DNA of 64,000 bases from Pseudomonadota bacterium (lineage in GTDB: Bacteria; Pseudomonadota; Gammaproteobacteria; Steroidobacterales; Steroidobacteraceae): assembly GCA_037200975.1 (NCBI GenBank), contig JBBCGI010000001.1:1364001-1428000 (forward strand), written 5' to 3'. A program made the position numbers and the translations under genes. A model generated the notes under the pieces. The model did no database searches. It was not told where the DNA came from and saw only the letters and a list, made by a program, of their open reading frames with translations. Below are positions 18,140 through 26,647 of the stretch, piece by piece; within the stretch, counting starts at the first letter, position 1; each line of letters opens with the position of its first letter.

Positions 18140-18397
18140 TCACTTGCAAGAGGCAACCGCAGAAGCTTGTGAAAGCAGCGCGAGGTAGTTCTTCCAGCGC
18201 TGCTCGGCATCGCGGCCCCGCAATTCCCGCGCGATGCAGTCCTTCGCCATCGCGGCCGTTGAATGCGTGTTGTAGATAGCCACCGCGTTGCGCGACCACA
18301 TGTGAACCCAGCGGCCGCTTCCGCCGCGCCGAGACACGCCCGCCGCTGCTCCGCGACCCGCCTGGTAGCGGGGTTTCTCACCATGGATTTCGACCAT
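18140..18397 (-). CDS. Small hypothetical protein downstream of mdcH
   Basis: The 85-residue product begins MVEIHGEKPRYQ, is Gly/Arg-rich in the first third, and continues WVHMWSRNAVAIYN with an alpha-helical C-terminus (AMAKDCIARELRGRDAEQRW). The ATG has AGGAG about 8 nt upstream, which argues that it is a real gene. It lies 86 bp beyond mdcH on the same strand and could be the last gene of the malonate decarboxylase transcript. No family is recognised. The Ala codon GCT in AIY is part of one copy of the GTAGATAG octamer. Confidence 0.5.
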   Translation of the reverse strand: MVEIHGEKPRYQAGRGAAAGVSRRGGSGRWVHMWSRNAVAIYNTHSTAAMAKDCIARELRGRDAEQRWKNYLALLSQASAVASCK

Positions 18398-18483
18398 TAC
18401 CCTTCTCCTCACGTGATCACTCGCGTGGGAATACGATGCGGCCGCGCGGCTGCAGGATGATTTCCGCGGGCTGGCGCGCGGTT

Positions 18484-19422
18484 TCAGATGGAATCGCGGC
18501 GCTGCGCAAGCCACTGCCGCGCCCCGCGTAACGTCCGGAAATCTTCGAGGCTGCGGCACGGAACGTCGCGACACGCGCCCGCGGCCATCTGCGACAGCGC
18601 TGGCCCCGGGCCGAGCTCGAAGAAGGCACTCGCGCCGGCCTCGATGCAGCCTTGCAGGCAGGCCGCCCATTGCACGCTGTGCGAGATCTGCGCCGCGAGT
18701 TTGTCGAAACCCGTTTCGGCGTCGAGGACGGGCGCGCCATCGATGCCGCTCAGCAGCCGCGTGCCGGCCGGCACCGCGGCGATGCGAACCTGCCGCAGGA
18801 CGTCACGAAACTGTGGCGACGCCGCGGCAAGCCGCGGCGTATGCGAGGCCACCTCCACCGGCAGGCGAACCACCTTGGTACCGGTCATCGCCCGGGCCGC
18901 CCGCGCGAAGGCGTCGACCGCCTCGCCGCCCCCGCCGACGACGAACGCCTCGCCCGGATTCACGATCGCGATGGCGGCGCCGAACTGCGCGCCTAACTTC
19001 TCGACCTGCGCGCGCGGCAGGCCGCGCACGAACACCATGCCCTCGCCCGGCGCCGCGGCCGCGCTCATGAGCTCGGCGCGGCGCGCGGCCAGATCGAGTG
19101 TTTCCATCGCGCCGAGAAAACCCGCGACGCCCCAGGACGCCACTTCCCCCACGCTGTAGCCGGCCACCACGATCTCCTGCGGGAACGCGTCCCGCAACGC
19201 GGCCGCCGCGGCCAGCGCCTGCAGCGTGCACAGGATCTGCGCGACGCGATTGCCGTGCAGCGTGCCGGCGTCGTTCGTTTCGACGAGCTCGCGCGGATCG
19301 CGCCCGCCGAGCAGGGTGGCCGCATGGGTGAACAGACACTCGGCCTGCGGCGCGCTGCCGGTCAGCGCGAACATCCCGCGATGTTGCCGTCCCTGGCCCG
19401 AGCACAGGATCGCGAGGGCCAT
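18484..19422 (-). CDS. mdcH: Malonate decarboxylase malonyl-CoA:ACP transacylase subunit
   Basis: The 312-residue protein is a FabD-like acyltransferase: CSGQGRQHRGMF at the N-terminus, the nucleophile elbow GYSVGE with Ser90, a VASHTP histidine motif and FFELGPGPALSQM near the C-terminus. MdcH loads malonyl from malonyl-CoA onto the carrier protein MdcC during activation of malonate decarboxylase. It is the last mdc gene of the operon, 9 nt after the transporter gene. All family landmarks are present and the length is normal. Confidence 0.93.
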   Translation of the reverse strand: MALAILCSGQGRQHRGMFALTGSAPQAECLFTHAATLLGGRDPRELVETNDAGTLHGNRVAQILCTLQALAAAAALRDAFPQEIVVAGYSVGEVASWGVAGFLGAMETLDLAARRAELMSAAAAPGEGMVFVRGLPRAQVEKLGAQFGAAIAIVNPGEAFVVGGGGEAVDAFARAARAMTGTKVVRLPVEVASHTPRLAAASPQFRDVLRQVRIAAVPAGTRLLSGIDGAPVLDAETGFDKLAAQISHSVQWAACLQGCIEAGASAFFELGPGPALSQMAAGACRDVPCRSLEDFRTLRGARQWLAQRRDSI

Positions 19423-19431
19423 CGCCGCGCC

Positions 19432-20379
19432 TCAGTGCGGGAACAGGAGTGCGATCGTCAAGACCAGCGTGACGACGCTGAACACGGTGCTCGCGAGTAC
19501 CATCGATCCCGGTGTCGCGGAGTCGAGCTGGTAGTTCACCGCGAACAGGATGCCGAAGAATCCCGACGGCAGCGCACCCAACAGGATGGCGGTCTTCGCC
19601 ATTTCCGGCGGCACGGGCAGCGCGAATACGATCGCCGCCGTCAGCAGCGGACGAACGACATCCGCCATGGCGGTGGCGAGCACCACTTTTCCATCGAGGC
19701 GGAACGCCTGCGCGGAGAGAATGAGACCGGTCAGGAACAGCGCGACACCGGCGGCGGCATGTCCGATCAATGTGAGGCACGCTGCGGGGACGGCGCCTAA
19801 CTTCCAGTCCAGCAGCGAGAGCAGGATACCCAGCGCGGGCGCGAGCACGACCGGCTTGGTCAACGCACGCCGGAACGCCTTGAGTATGCGCGATACCGGC
19901 GTGGCGGCCGGCGCGGTGTTCGCGCCGCTCATTTCGACCACGATCAGGCTCAGCGGTGTAATGAGGATCGAGCCGGCCGCGAGCGCCATGGCGATCGGCA
20001 CGGCGCCGCCCGGGCCGAGTACCGCCGCGACGATCGGCAATCCGACGCCCGCGAGATTCGGAAAGGAGATCGTGAGCGCCTGCAGCGACGCATCCGCCGG
20101 GGACGCTTTCGCGACGCGGGTCCGGAAACTGTACGAGGTCAGCCAGATCAACAACATCACGCCGCCATAGAGGGCGAACAGCGGTGCCTGCGCCAGCATC
20201 TGCGCGCGCGAGGCCGACGCGGTGGCGACGAACAGCGAGGCCGGCAGTGCGAAATCCATGACCAGCGCGTTGAGACTATCTATCTGCCGGTTGTTCACGA
20301 CGCGCAACTTTCCGGCCGCGAATCCGAGCGCCAGCACGAAGAACACCGGCGCGAGGGCCAGCAGGATGGCCTGGGTCAT
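19432..20379 (-). CDS. mdcF: AEC-family transporter, probable malonate carrier
   Basis: The 315-residue protein has about ten hydrophobic helices and the auxin efflux carrier (AEC) signature pattern, including NALVMDFALPASLF in helix 2 and ISFPNLAGVGLPI. AEC proteins named MdcF or MdcL/M replacements occur in malonate operons and move malonate across the inner membrane. Here the gene sits between mdcB and mdcH, and its ATG overlaps the mdcB stop (ATGA), so malonate uptake is the obvious role. The specific substrate is inferred from position, not from sequence. Confidence 0.85.
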   Translation of the reverse strand: MTQAILLALAPVFFVLALGFAAGKLRVVNNRQIDSLNALVMDFALPASLFVATASASRAQMLAQAPLFALYGGVMLLIWLTSYSFRTRVAKASPADASLQALTISFPNLAGVGLPIVAAVLGPGGAVPIAMALAAGSILITPLSLIVVEMSGANTAPAATPVSRILKAFRRALTKPVVLAPALGILLSLLDWKLGAVPAACLTLIGHAAAGVALFLTGLILSAQAFRLDGKVVLATAMADVVRPLLTAAIVFALPVPPEMAKTAILLGALPSGFFGILFAVNYQLDSATPGSMVLASTVFSVVTLVLTIALLFPH

Positions 20380-21260
20380 CGGTGCGGCCCTTCGTGCGCG
20401 TCCACGAACAACGTGCAGGTGAGCAGATCGGCGGCGCCGCCCGGACTCAAGCCGCGCGCAACGAAACTTTCGTGCACTGCGCGTGCGTTGTCGCGCCAGT
20501 CGGGTGTGGCAACACCGCCGGCATCGAGGAAAGTGCGCGCCGCGCGGCGCGCAAACCTGAGGCCCGGCAGCCCGGCGCGATACAGCAGGTTGGTATCTTC
20601 GAGCGCCGCGATCAGCGCAAAACACGTGGCCACACGTGCTGCCTCGGCATCATCGGGCTGGGCGCGCGCGCTCTCGCGCAGCGCCGGCAAGCCAATACCG
20701 AAGACGCTGGGAAATCCGCTCGCTGCCTCCCTGCGGGCGCCGCCGGCGCCAAACCGCCGCCGCGCCTTGCTGCCATGACTATGCAGCAGCACCGGGCCAT
20801 CGAGAATCGCGCCACCCCACAGTGTTGCGACCACCGCCCCCAGCGACAATCCGGGATCGACATGTCCCGCAGTGCGCGCGCCGGCCGCCGCGCACAGCAG
20901 CCCCAGTCCGAAGATGGCGCCGCGATGCGTGTTGACACCCGCGGTCGCCGCGAACATGGCCGCTTCCGCATCGATGCCGATCATGCGCAGACGCGTCATG
21001 CCGCTGCCGCACGCGCCGGCATCCACCAGCTCGCGCAGGTACGGCGCGATGGCCGCGGCGCTGCGGCGAAACGTTCCGGCATCCATGTCGTCGTGGCTGC
21101 CGGAATCGACGTGGCTCACGAGACCCGGCTTCGGCCAGGTTTCCAGCTCGAGCAGCAGGCAATACACGGCGCTCCTGGCGATCGCCTCGAGCGGAGACGT
21201 GCACGCTGCGCGTTTCCCGGTGCGCGCGGGCTGCGGGATGGCGACGAGAGCAGTGGTCAT
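20376..21260 (-). CDS. mdcB: Triphosphoribosyl-dephospho-CoA synthase
   Basis: The 294-residue CitG/MdcB-family enzyme makes 2'-(5''-triphosphoribosyl)-3'-dephospho-CoA from dephospho-CoA and ATP, the precursor of the MdcC prosthetic group. Diagnostic pieces are ELETWPKPGLVSHVDSGSHDDMD, RLRMIGIDAEAAMFAAT, GVNTHRGAIF and ALEDTNLLYRAG. Start ATG overlaps the mdcG stop (ATGA), and the stop overlaps the transporter start in the same way. It has the expected length and appears intact. Confidence 0.92.
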   Translation of the reverse strand: MTTALVAIPQPARTGKRAACTSPLEAIARSAVYCLLLELETWPKPGLVSHVDSGSHDDMDAGTFRRSAAAIAPYLRELVDAGACGSGMTRLRMIGIDAEAAMFAATAGVNTHRGAIFGLGLLCAAAGARTAGHVDPGLSLGAVVATLWGGAILDGPVLLHSHGSKARRRFGAGGARREAASGFPSVFGIGLPALRESARAQPDDAEAARVATCFALIAALEDTNLLYRAGLPGLRFARRAARTFLDAGGVATPDWRDNARAVHESFVARGLSPGGAADLLTCTLFVDAHEGPHR

Positions 21261-21928
21261 GGCGGCGGACTCCCGGGCAAAAACAGACGTGGCGCAAGCA
21301 AGGCGACACCGCGGACGGTCTTCACGAGGACTTCGTGCGCGCCCTCGTGCAACTCCCGCCAGTTCACCGCGGCGCCGTCGTCGCGGATCAATTCGCCATC
21401 GAGACGCATGGGTGCGGCCGTCTCGATGCTCGCGAGGTCGGCGGTGAGGCGGTACACATCCGTATCGCGGCGCACGTGCAGCAGCAGGTCGATGTCGGAG
21501 CGTTCGGTCACGTAGTCCATTCCGGTGAGCGCCTGCCAGGCGAGGCTGCCGCACACGCGGACCTCCACGGCATGCCGCGCGGCCAGCGCCTCGAGGCGGT
21601 TCAATGTCGCCCACCACAGCGGTGGCGCCGCGCGGCTCACTACCCGCAGCGCCGGCGGCATCGCCGTCGAGACCACATCTTCCGGCTGCACGACGAATGC
21701 GAGGCGGCGTTTGCCGGCCGACGGCGGCAGCGGCAAACCGAGCGGCACTCCGTGCAGGTCGCCGGGCACGCCGCGCCTGCCGATCAGCGGCCATCCCCTA
21801 TCTACCCAGAGCGCCACCAGGGAATCCAGCGAAAGGTCGCTGCGCGCGGCGAGCGCCGCGTGCCAGCCGGCGCGGCTGACGAACACCAGGTCGTGGCGCC
21901 GCGGGCGTTTAAGAGATGGCGAGCTCAC
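21257..21928 (-). CDS. mdcG: Phosphoribosyl-dephospho-CoA transferase (holo-ACP synthase)
   Basis: The 223-residue protein attaches the phosphoribosyl-dephospho-CoA group to Ser28 of MdcC. It shows the MdcG pattern RRHDLVFVS, GWPLIGRRGVPGD, and a nucleotidyltransferase core VCGSLAWQALTG...SDIDLLLHV with the catalytic Asp pair. The start is a GTG at 21928, 7 nt after GGAG; it overlaps the end of mdcE by 20 nt. Another GTG at 21934 would be too close to the ribosome binding site. W-V-D-R-G-W here is written with the rare codons GTA, AGG and GGA, forming one copy of the GTAGATAG octamer. Confidence 0.88.
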   Translation of the reverse strand: MSSPSLKRPRRHDLVFVSRAGWHAALAARSDLSLDSLVALWVDRGWPLIGRRGVPGDLHGVPLGLPLPPSAGKRRLAFVVQPEDVVSTAMPPALRVVSRAAPPLWWATLNRLEALAARHAVEVRVCGSLAWQALTGMDYVTERSDIDLLLHVRRDTDVYRLTADLASIETAAPMRLDGELIRDDGAAVNWRELHEGAHEVLVKTVRGVALLAPRLFLPGSPPP

Positions 21929-22631
21929 GCACACGCTCCGCGATGACCGCCGCTTTCGCGCGGCCGCCGCGCTCCTGGCCGAGCGCATCGCGCCGGTCGC
22001 TCTCGTCGGGAATATTTCCGAGCAGCGCGTCCAGCTGATCCACCAGCGGCACCGTTTCATCCCACGTGAAGTGCACCGCACCGGTGGCCGCCAGGTTTTG
22101 CAGGCCGGGGGCGAACACCGAGGTCGACCTGGCTTTCTCCTGCAGGACGGCCAACGGTAGTTTGGTCACGCGCGCCATGGACGGCAGATCCATCACCACC
22201 GGGTCCGCACCCGGCAATCCCACCAGCACGCGGGTGGCGAGCGCGGTGGCGAGAAAAGCGCCGGCCGCCGTGTGGCCGTAAAGGATGCCGATGGTGGGGC
22301 GGCCGTGCAGGTCGGCGTAGATCAGCGATTTCGCCAGATGCGCGAGGAATTCGTTCAACCCGAGGAGTTCGTCGCGCTTGCTCATGCGCTGGCTGTCGCT
22401 GTCGACGATCACGAGGATCGGGCCGCGCTCGCGGTCGCCGGCAAGAGCGGCGAGCAAAAACCGTGACAGCCGGATGGCGTCGTCGACGCCGACCGCCGTG
22501 CGATCCGCGACACCGATGACGAGCGCGCGGCCGCCGGATCGCAGCGCACCCGATCCCGACAACATGCCGCGATCGTTCTGCACGTCGTGCCCGCCGGGAA
22601 ACAGCGAGGCGAGAATGTGGTCGAGTTTCAC
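21909..22631 (-). CDS. mdcE: Malonate decarboxylase gamma subunit
   Basis: The 240-residue protein is a crotonase/carboxyltransferase-fold subunit. Together with MdcD it forms the malonyl-S-ACP decarboxylase, releasing CO2 and regenerating acetyl-S-ACP. Recognisable segments are RALVIGVADRTAVGVDDAIRLS, VDSDSQRMSKRDELLGLNEF, IGILYGHTAAGAF and LPSMARVTKL. It starts with GTG, with GGAG 8 nt upstream, and is 21 nt after mdcD. Length is normal. Confidence 0.92.
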   Translation of the reverse strand: MKLDHILASLFPGGHDVQNDRGMLSGSGALRSGGRALVIGVADRTAVGVDDAIRLSRFLLAALAGDRERGPILVIVDSDSQRMSKRDELLGLNEFLAHLAKSLIYADLHGRPTIGILYGHTAAGAFLATALATRVLVGLPGADPVVMDLPSMARVTKLPLAVLQEKARSTSVFAPGLQNLAATGAVHFTWDETVPLVDQLDALLGNIPDESDRRDALGQERGGRAKAAVIAERVRELAIS

Positions 22632-22652
22632 GATGAGATCTCCGCGCGCGAC

Positions 22653-23573
22653 TCAGCGCGCATCGGGCAGCGCCGGCCGCACGGTGTCGGCGAGCGCGAT
22701 GAACTGTTCGGGTGGCAGGGAGGGAACCAGGTGGGCCTGCGGAATGCCTTCCGCGGCCCAGATGTCCACGGCGTCGCCGCAGGCGCCGAATCGTTGCAGC
22801 CGGTCTTCGAGCCGCGCCTGCTCGGCGTGCAGCGCATCGATGCCGAACACGGCTGCCGAATGCAGCAGCTTGCGTGCGGCGTCGCGAAAACCTTCGACGG
22901 TGTCGTCGGTGAACCGCTCGGCGCTGCCGAGCAGACGGCGGTGTTTGCCGCCCATCGTGCGCCACACCAGCGCGCGATCGTGCGAGTCGAACTCCTCGAC
23001 GCCGCGATTGGTTTCGATGACCTCGGGTCCCGACACCGCGATGCGCCCCTGCTCCGAGACGGCGAGCGCCGAACAACAGGCAGAGATGAGCCCGCCGCCG
23101 CCGTAACAGCCCGCGCGGCCGCCGATGAGCCCGAGGACCTTCACGCCCGCGGTGCGCGCTTCGACGATCGCCCGCATGATTTCGGCGATGGCGAGCTCAC
23201 CCGCGTTGGCCTCCTGCAGGCGCACGCCGCCGGTATCGAACAGGATGAACACCGGGATCGATTTCAAATCGCGCGCCGCGCGCAGCAGGCCCGTGAGCTT
23301 GGCGCCGTGAACCTCGCCGAACGCGCCACCCATGAAGCGGCCTTCCTGCGCCGCGATGAGCACCGGTGCGCCATCGAAGCTGCCGCGACCGACGACGATG
23401 CCGTCGTCGAACTGCTCGGGAAGATCGAACAGCCGCAGATGCGGGCTGACCTCGCGCAGCGCCGGTCCGATGAACTCGGTGAAACTGCCGGCATCGAGCA
23501 GCAGCCGGATCCGGTTGCGCGCGCTCGCCTCATACCAGCTCACGTTCGTGTCGGGCGTGCGTACGGCATTCAT
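22653..23573 (-). CDS. mdcD: Malonate decarboxylase beta subunit
   Basis: The 306-residue protein has the acetyl-CoA carboxylase carboxyltransferase fold, with SWYEASARNRIRLLLDAGSF, VFILFDTGGVRLQEAN, LIGGRAGCYGGGGLISACC and SGPEVIETNRGVEEFD. It carries the malonyl-S-ACP decarboxylase site with MdcE. The ATG overlaps the mdcC stop (ATGA), as in other tightly coupled mdc operons. Biotin-dependent variants would have extra subunits here (MadC/D/F type); their absence marks the biotin-independent, soluble enzyme. Confidence 0.94.
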   Translation of the reverse strand: MNAVRTPDTNVSWYEASARNRIRLLLDAGSFTEFIGPALREVSPHLRLFDLPEQFDDGIVVGRGSFDGAPVLIAAQEGRFMGGAFGEVHGAKLTGLLRAARDLKSIPVFILFDTGGVRLQEANAGELAIAEIMRAIVEARTAGVKVLGLIGGRAGCYGGGGLISACCSALAVSEQGRIAVSGPEVIETNRGVEEFDSHDRALVWRTMGGKHRRLLGSAERFTDDTVEGFRDAARKLLHSAAVFGIDALHAEQARLEDRLQRFGACGDAVDIWAAEGIPQAHLVPSLPPEQFIALADTVRPALPDAR

Positions 23574-23884
23574 GGAGCCTCCTGCAGCGTGCGCAGCGCC
23601 TGCGCGAGACGCAGCCACACGGCATCCGGGCGTGCGCCGCCGTCGTTGATCGAGAACTTGAGTCCGCCGGGCGAATGACGTTCGGCGAAATCGGCGGTCA
23701 CCGCTTTCCAGACCTCGCCAAAACCCTCCGCCGCGGTCTTGATCTCCAGCTGGCACTCGGTATCGCCGAGTACGCGTTCCGCGAGTACTTCGAGATTGCC
23801 GGACGCGACGACGCCGACGATGGCCAGCTGCGTGGCGCCGGGCGCGCGCTGCAACGTGGTGTAGCGAAAGTTCAGGACTTCCAT
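23570..23884 (-). CDS. mdcC: Malonate decarboxylase acyl carrier protein (delta subunit)
   Basis: The 104-residue carrier protein bears the phosphoribosyl-dephospho-CoA arm on the Ser of VVASGNLEVL (Ser28). Acetyl and malonyl groups are exchanged on this arm during catalysis. The C-terminal half, GGLKFSINDGGARPDAVWLRL, is typical of MdcC. It lies 12 nt after mdcA and overlaps mdcD. Length and position leave no realistic alternative. Confidence 0.94.
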   Translation of the reverse strand: MEVLNFRYTTLQRAPGATQLAIVGVVASGNLEVLAERVLGDTECQLEIKTAAEGFGEVWKAVTADFAERHSPGGLKFSINDGGARPDAVWLRLAQALRTLQEAP

Positions 23885-23896
23885 GGCGCGCTTCTC

Positions 23897-25549
23897 CTAC
23901 CAGTTGCGGAATTTCGAAGGCGGCGCGTACAAACCACCGGACCAGCGCACCAGGTCCTTGATGGAACGCGCGGCGAGCAGGCTGCGGTCGGCATCGAGCG
24001 GATTGATCCCGAGGTCCTCGGGCCGGCGGATCACTCCGCGTTCGCGCAGCTCCCGGACCAGCCGCGCATCGCGCGCGCGACCGACATCGGTGTAACCCGC
24101 CACGCCGCGGATCGCGTGTTCGCGTTCGCTGGCGCTGCGGCACAGCAGTAGATTGGCGATGCCCTCTTCCGTGACGATGTGCGTGACGTCATCGCCGTAA
24201 ATCATCACCGGCGCGAGATCGAGCTTCAGCTTGTCGGCCAGCGCCAGCGCGTCGAGCTTCTCGACGAACTGCGGCACGTTGTTTTCACCGAAGGTCTCGC
24301 CGATCTGCACCACGAGTTTCCGGCCGCGGCGCAACGGCGCCGGGCTGTCGGGGTCGGCTTCGCGGCCGGCCATGAGCCACGGCGCGCTCGGATGGCGGCG
24401 CCCGCGCGCGTCGGCGCCCATGTTGGGAGCACCGCCGAAACCGGACACGCGCGACGTGGTGACGGTGGAAGAATTTCCCGCCAGATCGATCTGCAGCGTC
24501 GAACCGATGAACATGTCGCAGGCGTAGAGACCGGCTGTCTGGCACAAGGCGCGGTTGGAACGCAGCGAACCATCGGCGCCCGTGAAATACACATCGGGCC
24601 GCGCGCGGATGTAATCCTCCATCCCCACTTCGGAACCGAACGAATGGATCTGTTCCACCCAGCCGGATTCGATCGCGGGGATCAGCGCCGGATGCGGATT
24701 CAACGCGAAATGGCTGGCTACCTTGCCTTTCAACCCGAGCTTCTCGCCGAACGTCGGCAACAGCAGCTCGATCGCGGCGGTGCTGAAGCCGATGCCGTGA
24801 TTCAGCCGGCGCACACCATAGGGCGCGTAGATGCCCTTGATCGCCAGCATCGCGGTCAGGATCTGCGTCTCGGTGATGGCGGCGGGGTCGCGCGTGAATA
24901 GCGGCTCGACGAAGAAGGGCTTCTGCGCCTTGACCACGAAGTGCACGCGGTCGCCGGGAATGTCGACGCGCGGCACCTTGTCCACGATCTCGTTCACCTG
25001 CGCGATCACGACACCGTCCTTGAAGGCGGTGGCCTCGACCACCGTGGGCGTGTCCTCGGTGTTCGGGCCGGTGTAGAGATTGCCGTCGCGGTCCGCGCTG
25101 ACCGCCGCGATCAGCGCGACGTCGGGCGTGAGGTCGATGAAGTAACGGGCAAACAACTCGAGATAGGTATGCACCGCGCCGAGCTCTATCTTCCCGCCAA
25201 ACAACATCGTCGCGATGCGCGCCGACTGCGGGCCGGAATACGCGAAGTCGAGCTTCTTCGCGATGTCGCGCTCGAACAGATCGAGGTGCGCGGGCAACAC
25301 GACTCCGGACTGCACCATGTGCAGGTCATTCACCCGGGTGCGATCGACGGCCAGCAAAGCGGCGGCGAGCCAATCCGCCTGCTTCTGGTTGTCGCCCTCG
25401 ATGCACACCCGGTCGCCCGACCGTAGCACCGCTTCGAGCAGACGGGTGGCGTCACGCGCCTCGACGATCTTGCCTCGGGCGAACCTCGCTCCGGCCGCGA
25501 CGCGGGCATTGCGCGCGTCGCGGCCGCATTGCCAGCCCGTCGCCGTCAC
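23897..25549 (-). CDS. mdcA: Malonate decarboxylase alpha subunit (acetyl-S-ACP:malonate ACP transferase)
   Basis: The 550-residue protein matches MdcA from end to end: RVCIEGDNQKQADWLA, VNDLHMVQSGVVLPAHLDLFE, LEL FARYFIDLTPDV, GVRRLNHGIGFSTAAIELLLP, GRRHPSAPWLMAGRE and VTEEGIANLLLCRS. It swaps malonate for acetate on the carrier protein. The start is a GTG that overlaps the stop of the upstream alpha/beta hydrolase gene (GTGA); homologues begin at this point, so the start is reliable. This overlap places the hydrolase in the malonate operon. Confidence 0.94.
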   Translation of the reverse strand: MTATGWQCGRDARNARVAAGARFARGKIVEARDATRLLEAVLRSGDRVCIEGDNQKQADWLAAALLAVDRTRVNDLHMVQSGVVLPAHLDLFERDIAKKLDFAYSGPQSARIATMLFGGKIELGAVHTYLELFARYFIDLTPDVALIAAVSADRDGNLYTGPNTEDTPTVVEATAFKDGVVIAQVNEIVDKVPRVDIPGDRVHFVVKAQKPFFVEPLFTRDPAAITETQILTAMLAIKGIYAPYGVRRLNHGIGFSTAAIELLLPTFGEKLGLKGKVASHFALNPHPALIPAIESGWVEQIHSFGSEVGMEDYIRARPDVYFTGADGSLRSNRALCQTAGLYACDMFIGSTLQIDLAGNSSTVTTSRVSGFGGAPNMGADARGRRHPSAPWLMAGREADPDSPAPLRRGRKLVVQIGETFGENNVPQFVEKLDALALADKLKLDLAPVMIYGDDVTHIVTEEGIANLLLCRSASEREHAIRGVAGYTDVGRARDARLVRELRERGVIRRPEDLGINPLDADRSLLAARSIKDLVRWSGGLYAPPSKFRNW

Positions 25550-26319
25550 CTCTGCAACTGCCGCGCAGCCTGCGTGATGACGGCCGCCACTTCCTTCGGG
25601 TGCGATTCGAACACCGCGTGGCTCGCGCCCTTGATCTCGGTGACATGACTCTTGGCGCGCTGGTAGTACCAGCGCTCGAGGTCCGGATTGATGATCTGAT
25701 CGCTCTCGGCGACGATTCCCCAGCTCGGCTTGGCCTTCCAGGCAGCCGCGGTCAACGGCGTGCTGAACACCGAGGCCTGGGCCAGCACCTGCGAGCGCGC
25801 GGCAAATTCCGCGCGTTCACGCGGCAGATCGGGCGCGAACAATTTCGGGAACTCGGTGTAATCCAGATAGGTATAACCATCGGGGGTTTTCTTGATGGCG
25901 CCCGCGGTCTTGCCGAGGACACTCGGCGTTTTCTTGCCGAGCTCCGATTCGTTCTCACCGACATCCGGCGCGTGTGCGGCGACGTACACCAGTCCAACTA
26001 CATTCGGGTGCACGCCGGCTTCGCTGATGATCGAGCCGCCGTAGCTGTGCCCCACCAGCAGTGTCGGTCCGTCCTGCAGATCGAGCACCCGTTTCGCCGC
26101 GGTCACGTCGTCGGCGAACGAAGTCTCCGGTTCCTGAACCATCGTGACGTGAAAGCCCTCGCGCACGAGGATGTCGTACACCGGCTGCCAGCCGGAGGCG
26201 TCGACCCACGCGCCGTGCACCAGCACGATGTTCTTGAGCGGCGCCGCAGTCGCCGTTGCCGCTGCCGCGCCCAGGCCGAGCGCGATGATCGCGGCGCAAA
26301 ACTTCTCGAGCATCTTCAT
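25546..26319 (-). CDS. Exported alpha/beta hydrolase heading the malonate operon
   Basis: The 257-residue product has a signal peptide (about residues 1-25, ATATAA). An EstC-like alpha/beta hydrolase domain follows: oxyanion region LVHGAWVDASGW, nucleophile elbow GHSYGG, and a late ASHAVFESHP histidine. Such enzymes are usually esterases with small-molecule substrates. AAAGGAG 8 nt before the ATG sets the start. Its stop overlaps the mdcA GTG, so it is translationally coupled and first in the operon. It may release malonate or a related acid from an ester in the periplasm, but that is inference. A paralogue lies at 30394. Confidence 0.8.
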   Translation of the reverse strand: MKMLEKFCAAIIALGLGAAAATATAAPLKNIVLVHGAWVDASGWQPVYDILVREGFHVTMVQEPETSFADDVTAAKRVLDLQDGPTLLVGHSYGGSIISEAGVHPNVVGLVYVAAHAPDVGENESELGKKTPSVLGKTAGAIKKTPDGYTYLDYTEFPKLFAPDLPRERAEFAARSQVLAQASVFSTPLTAAAWKAKPSWGIVAESDQIINPDLERWYYQRAKSHVTEIKGASHAVFESHPKEVAAVITQAARQLQR

Positions 26320-26449
26320 GTCCGTCACTCCTTTCTGGATGGGCGGCAAAGATTGCAATCGGAGTTTGCTGTGATTGTTTCGCACTACAATTCGTGCGTA
26401 TCGGGCGACATCGGCGGCGTGACCGCTGTAACCAGGGCGACGCGGCGCG

Positions 26450-26473
26450 CGGCCGTTTCAACTGAAACGGCCG
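26450..26473. promoter_or_regulatory. 11-bp inverted repeat upstream of the hydrolase-mdc operon
   Basis: CGGCCGTTTCA and TGAAACGGCCG are perfect inverted repeats separated by AC. The core GTTTC-N4-GAAAC is the same palindrome as at 11072. It lies about 130-154 bp upstream of the first ATG of the malonate operon and is the best operator candidate there; no regulator gene is adjacent. Confidence 0.5.
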
Positions 26474-26561
26474 GCCGCGGATTCGACATCGTGTTTCTAC
26501 CGGTACCGCGGAAGCTAGGGCTTCACTTGATTGCGCTGACAGATCCCGAAAACCCCTGAAT

Positions 26562-26636
26562 CGGCCCCTCCTCCACCAAACTGCACTCGCCCCTCCCCCT
26601 CCCTGAATCGAGTGCAATGAGGAGGGGCCGTTTTTT
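26562..26636 (+). terminator. Two-stem hairpin with T6 on the plus strand
   Basis: Outer stem CGGCCCCTCCTC (26562-26573) pairs with 26619-26630. Inner stem TGCACTCG (26582-26589) pairs with 26609-26616. Six T follow on the plus strand. Read on the minus strand it lies just past the DUF6515 stop, followed only by a GTTTTC stretch. No plus-strand gene precedes it for 8 kb, so it may serve DUF6515 in reverse, or an unannotated plus-strand RNA. Confidence 0.6.
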
Positions 26637-26647
26637 CGGACGGCTCC

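Larger units (their letters stand above)
26320..26647. other. Intergenic region with operator-like palindrome and + strand terminator
   Basis: This 328-bp gap between the malonate operon start and the DUF6515 stop holds no credible protein gene. It contains a TACAAT hexamer on the plus strand (26386-26391), a long palindrome at 26450-26473, and a strong hairpin with a T6 tract on the plus strand at 26562-26636. The promoter of the malonate operon must also lie here. Confidence 0.6.
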
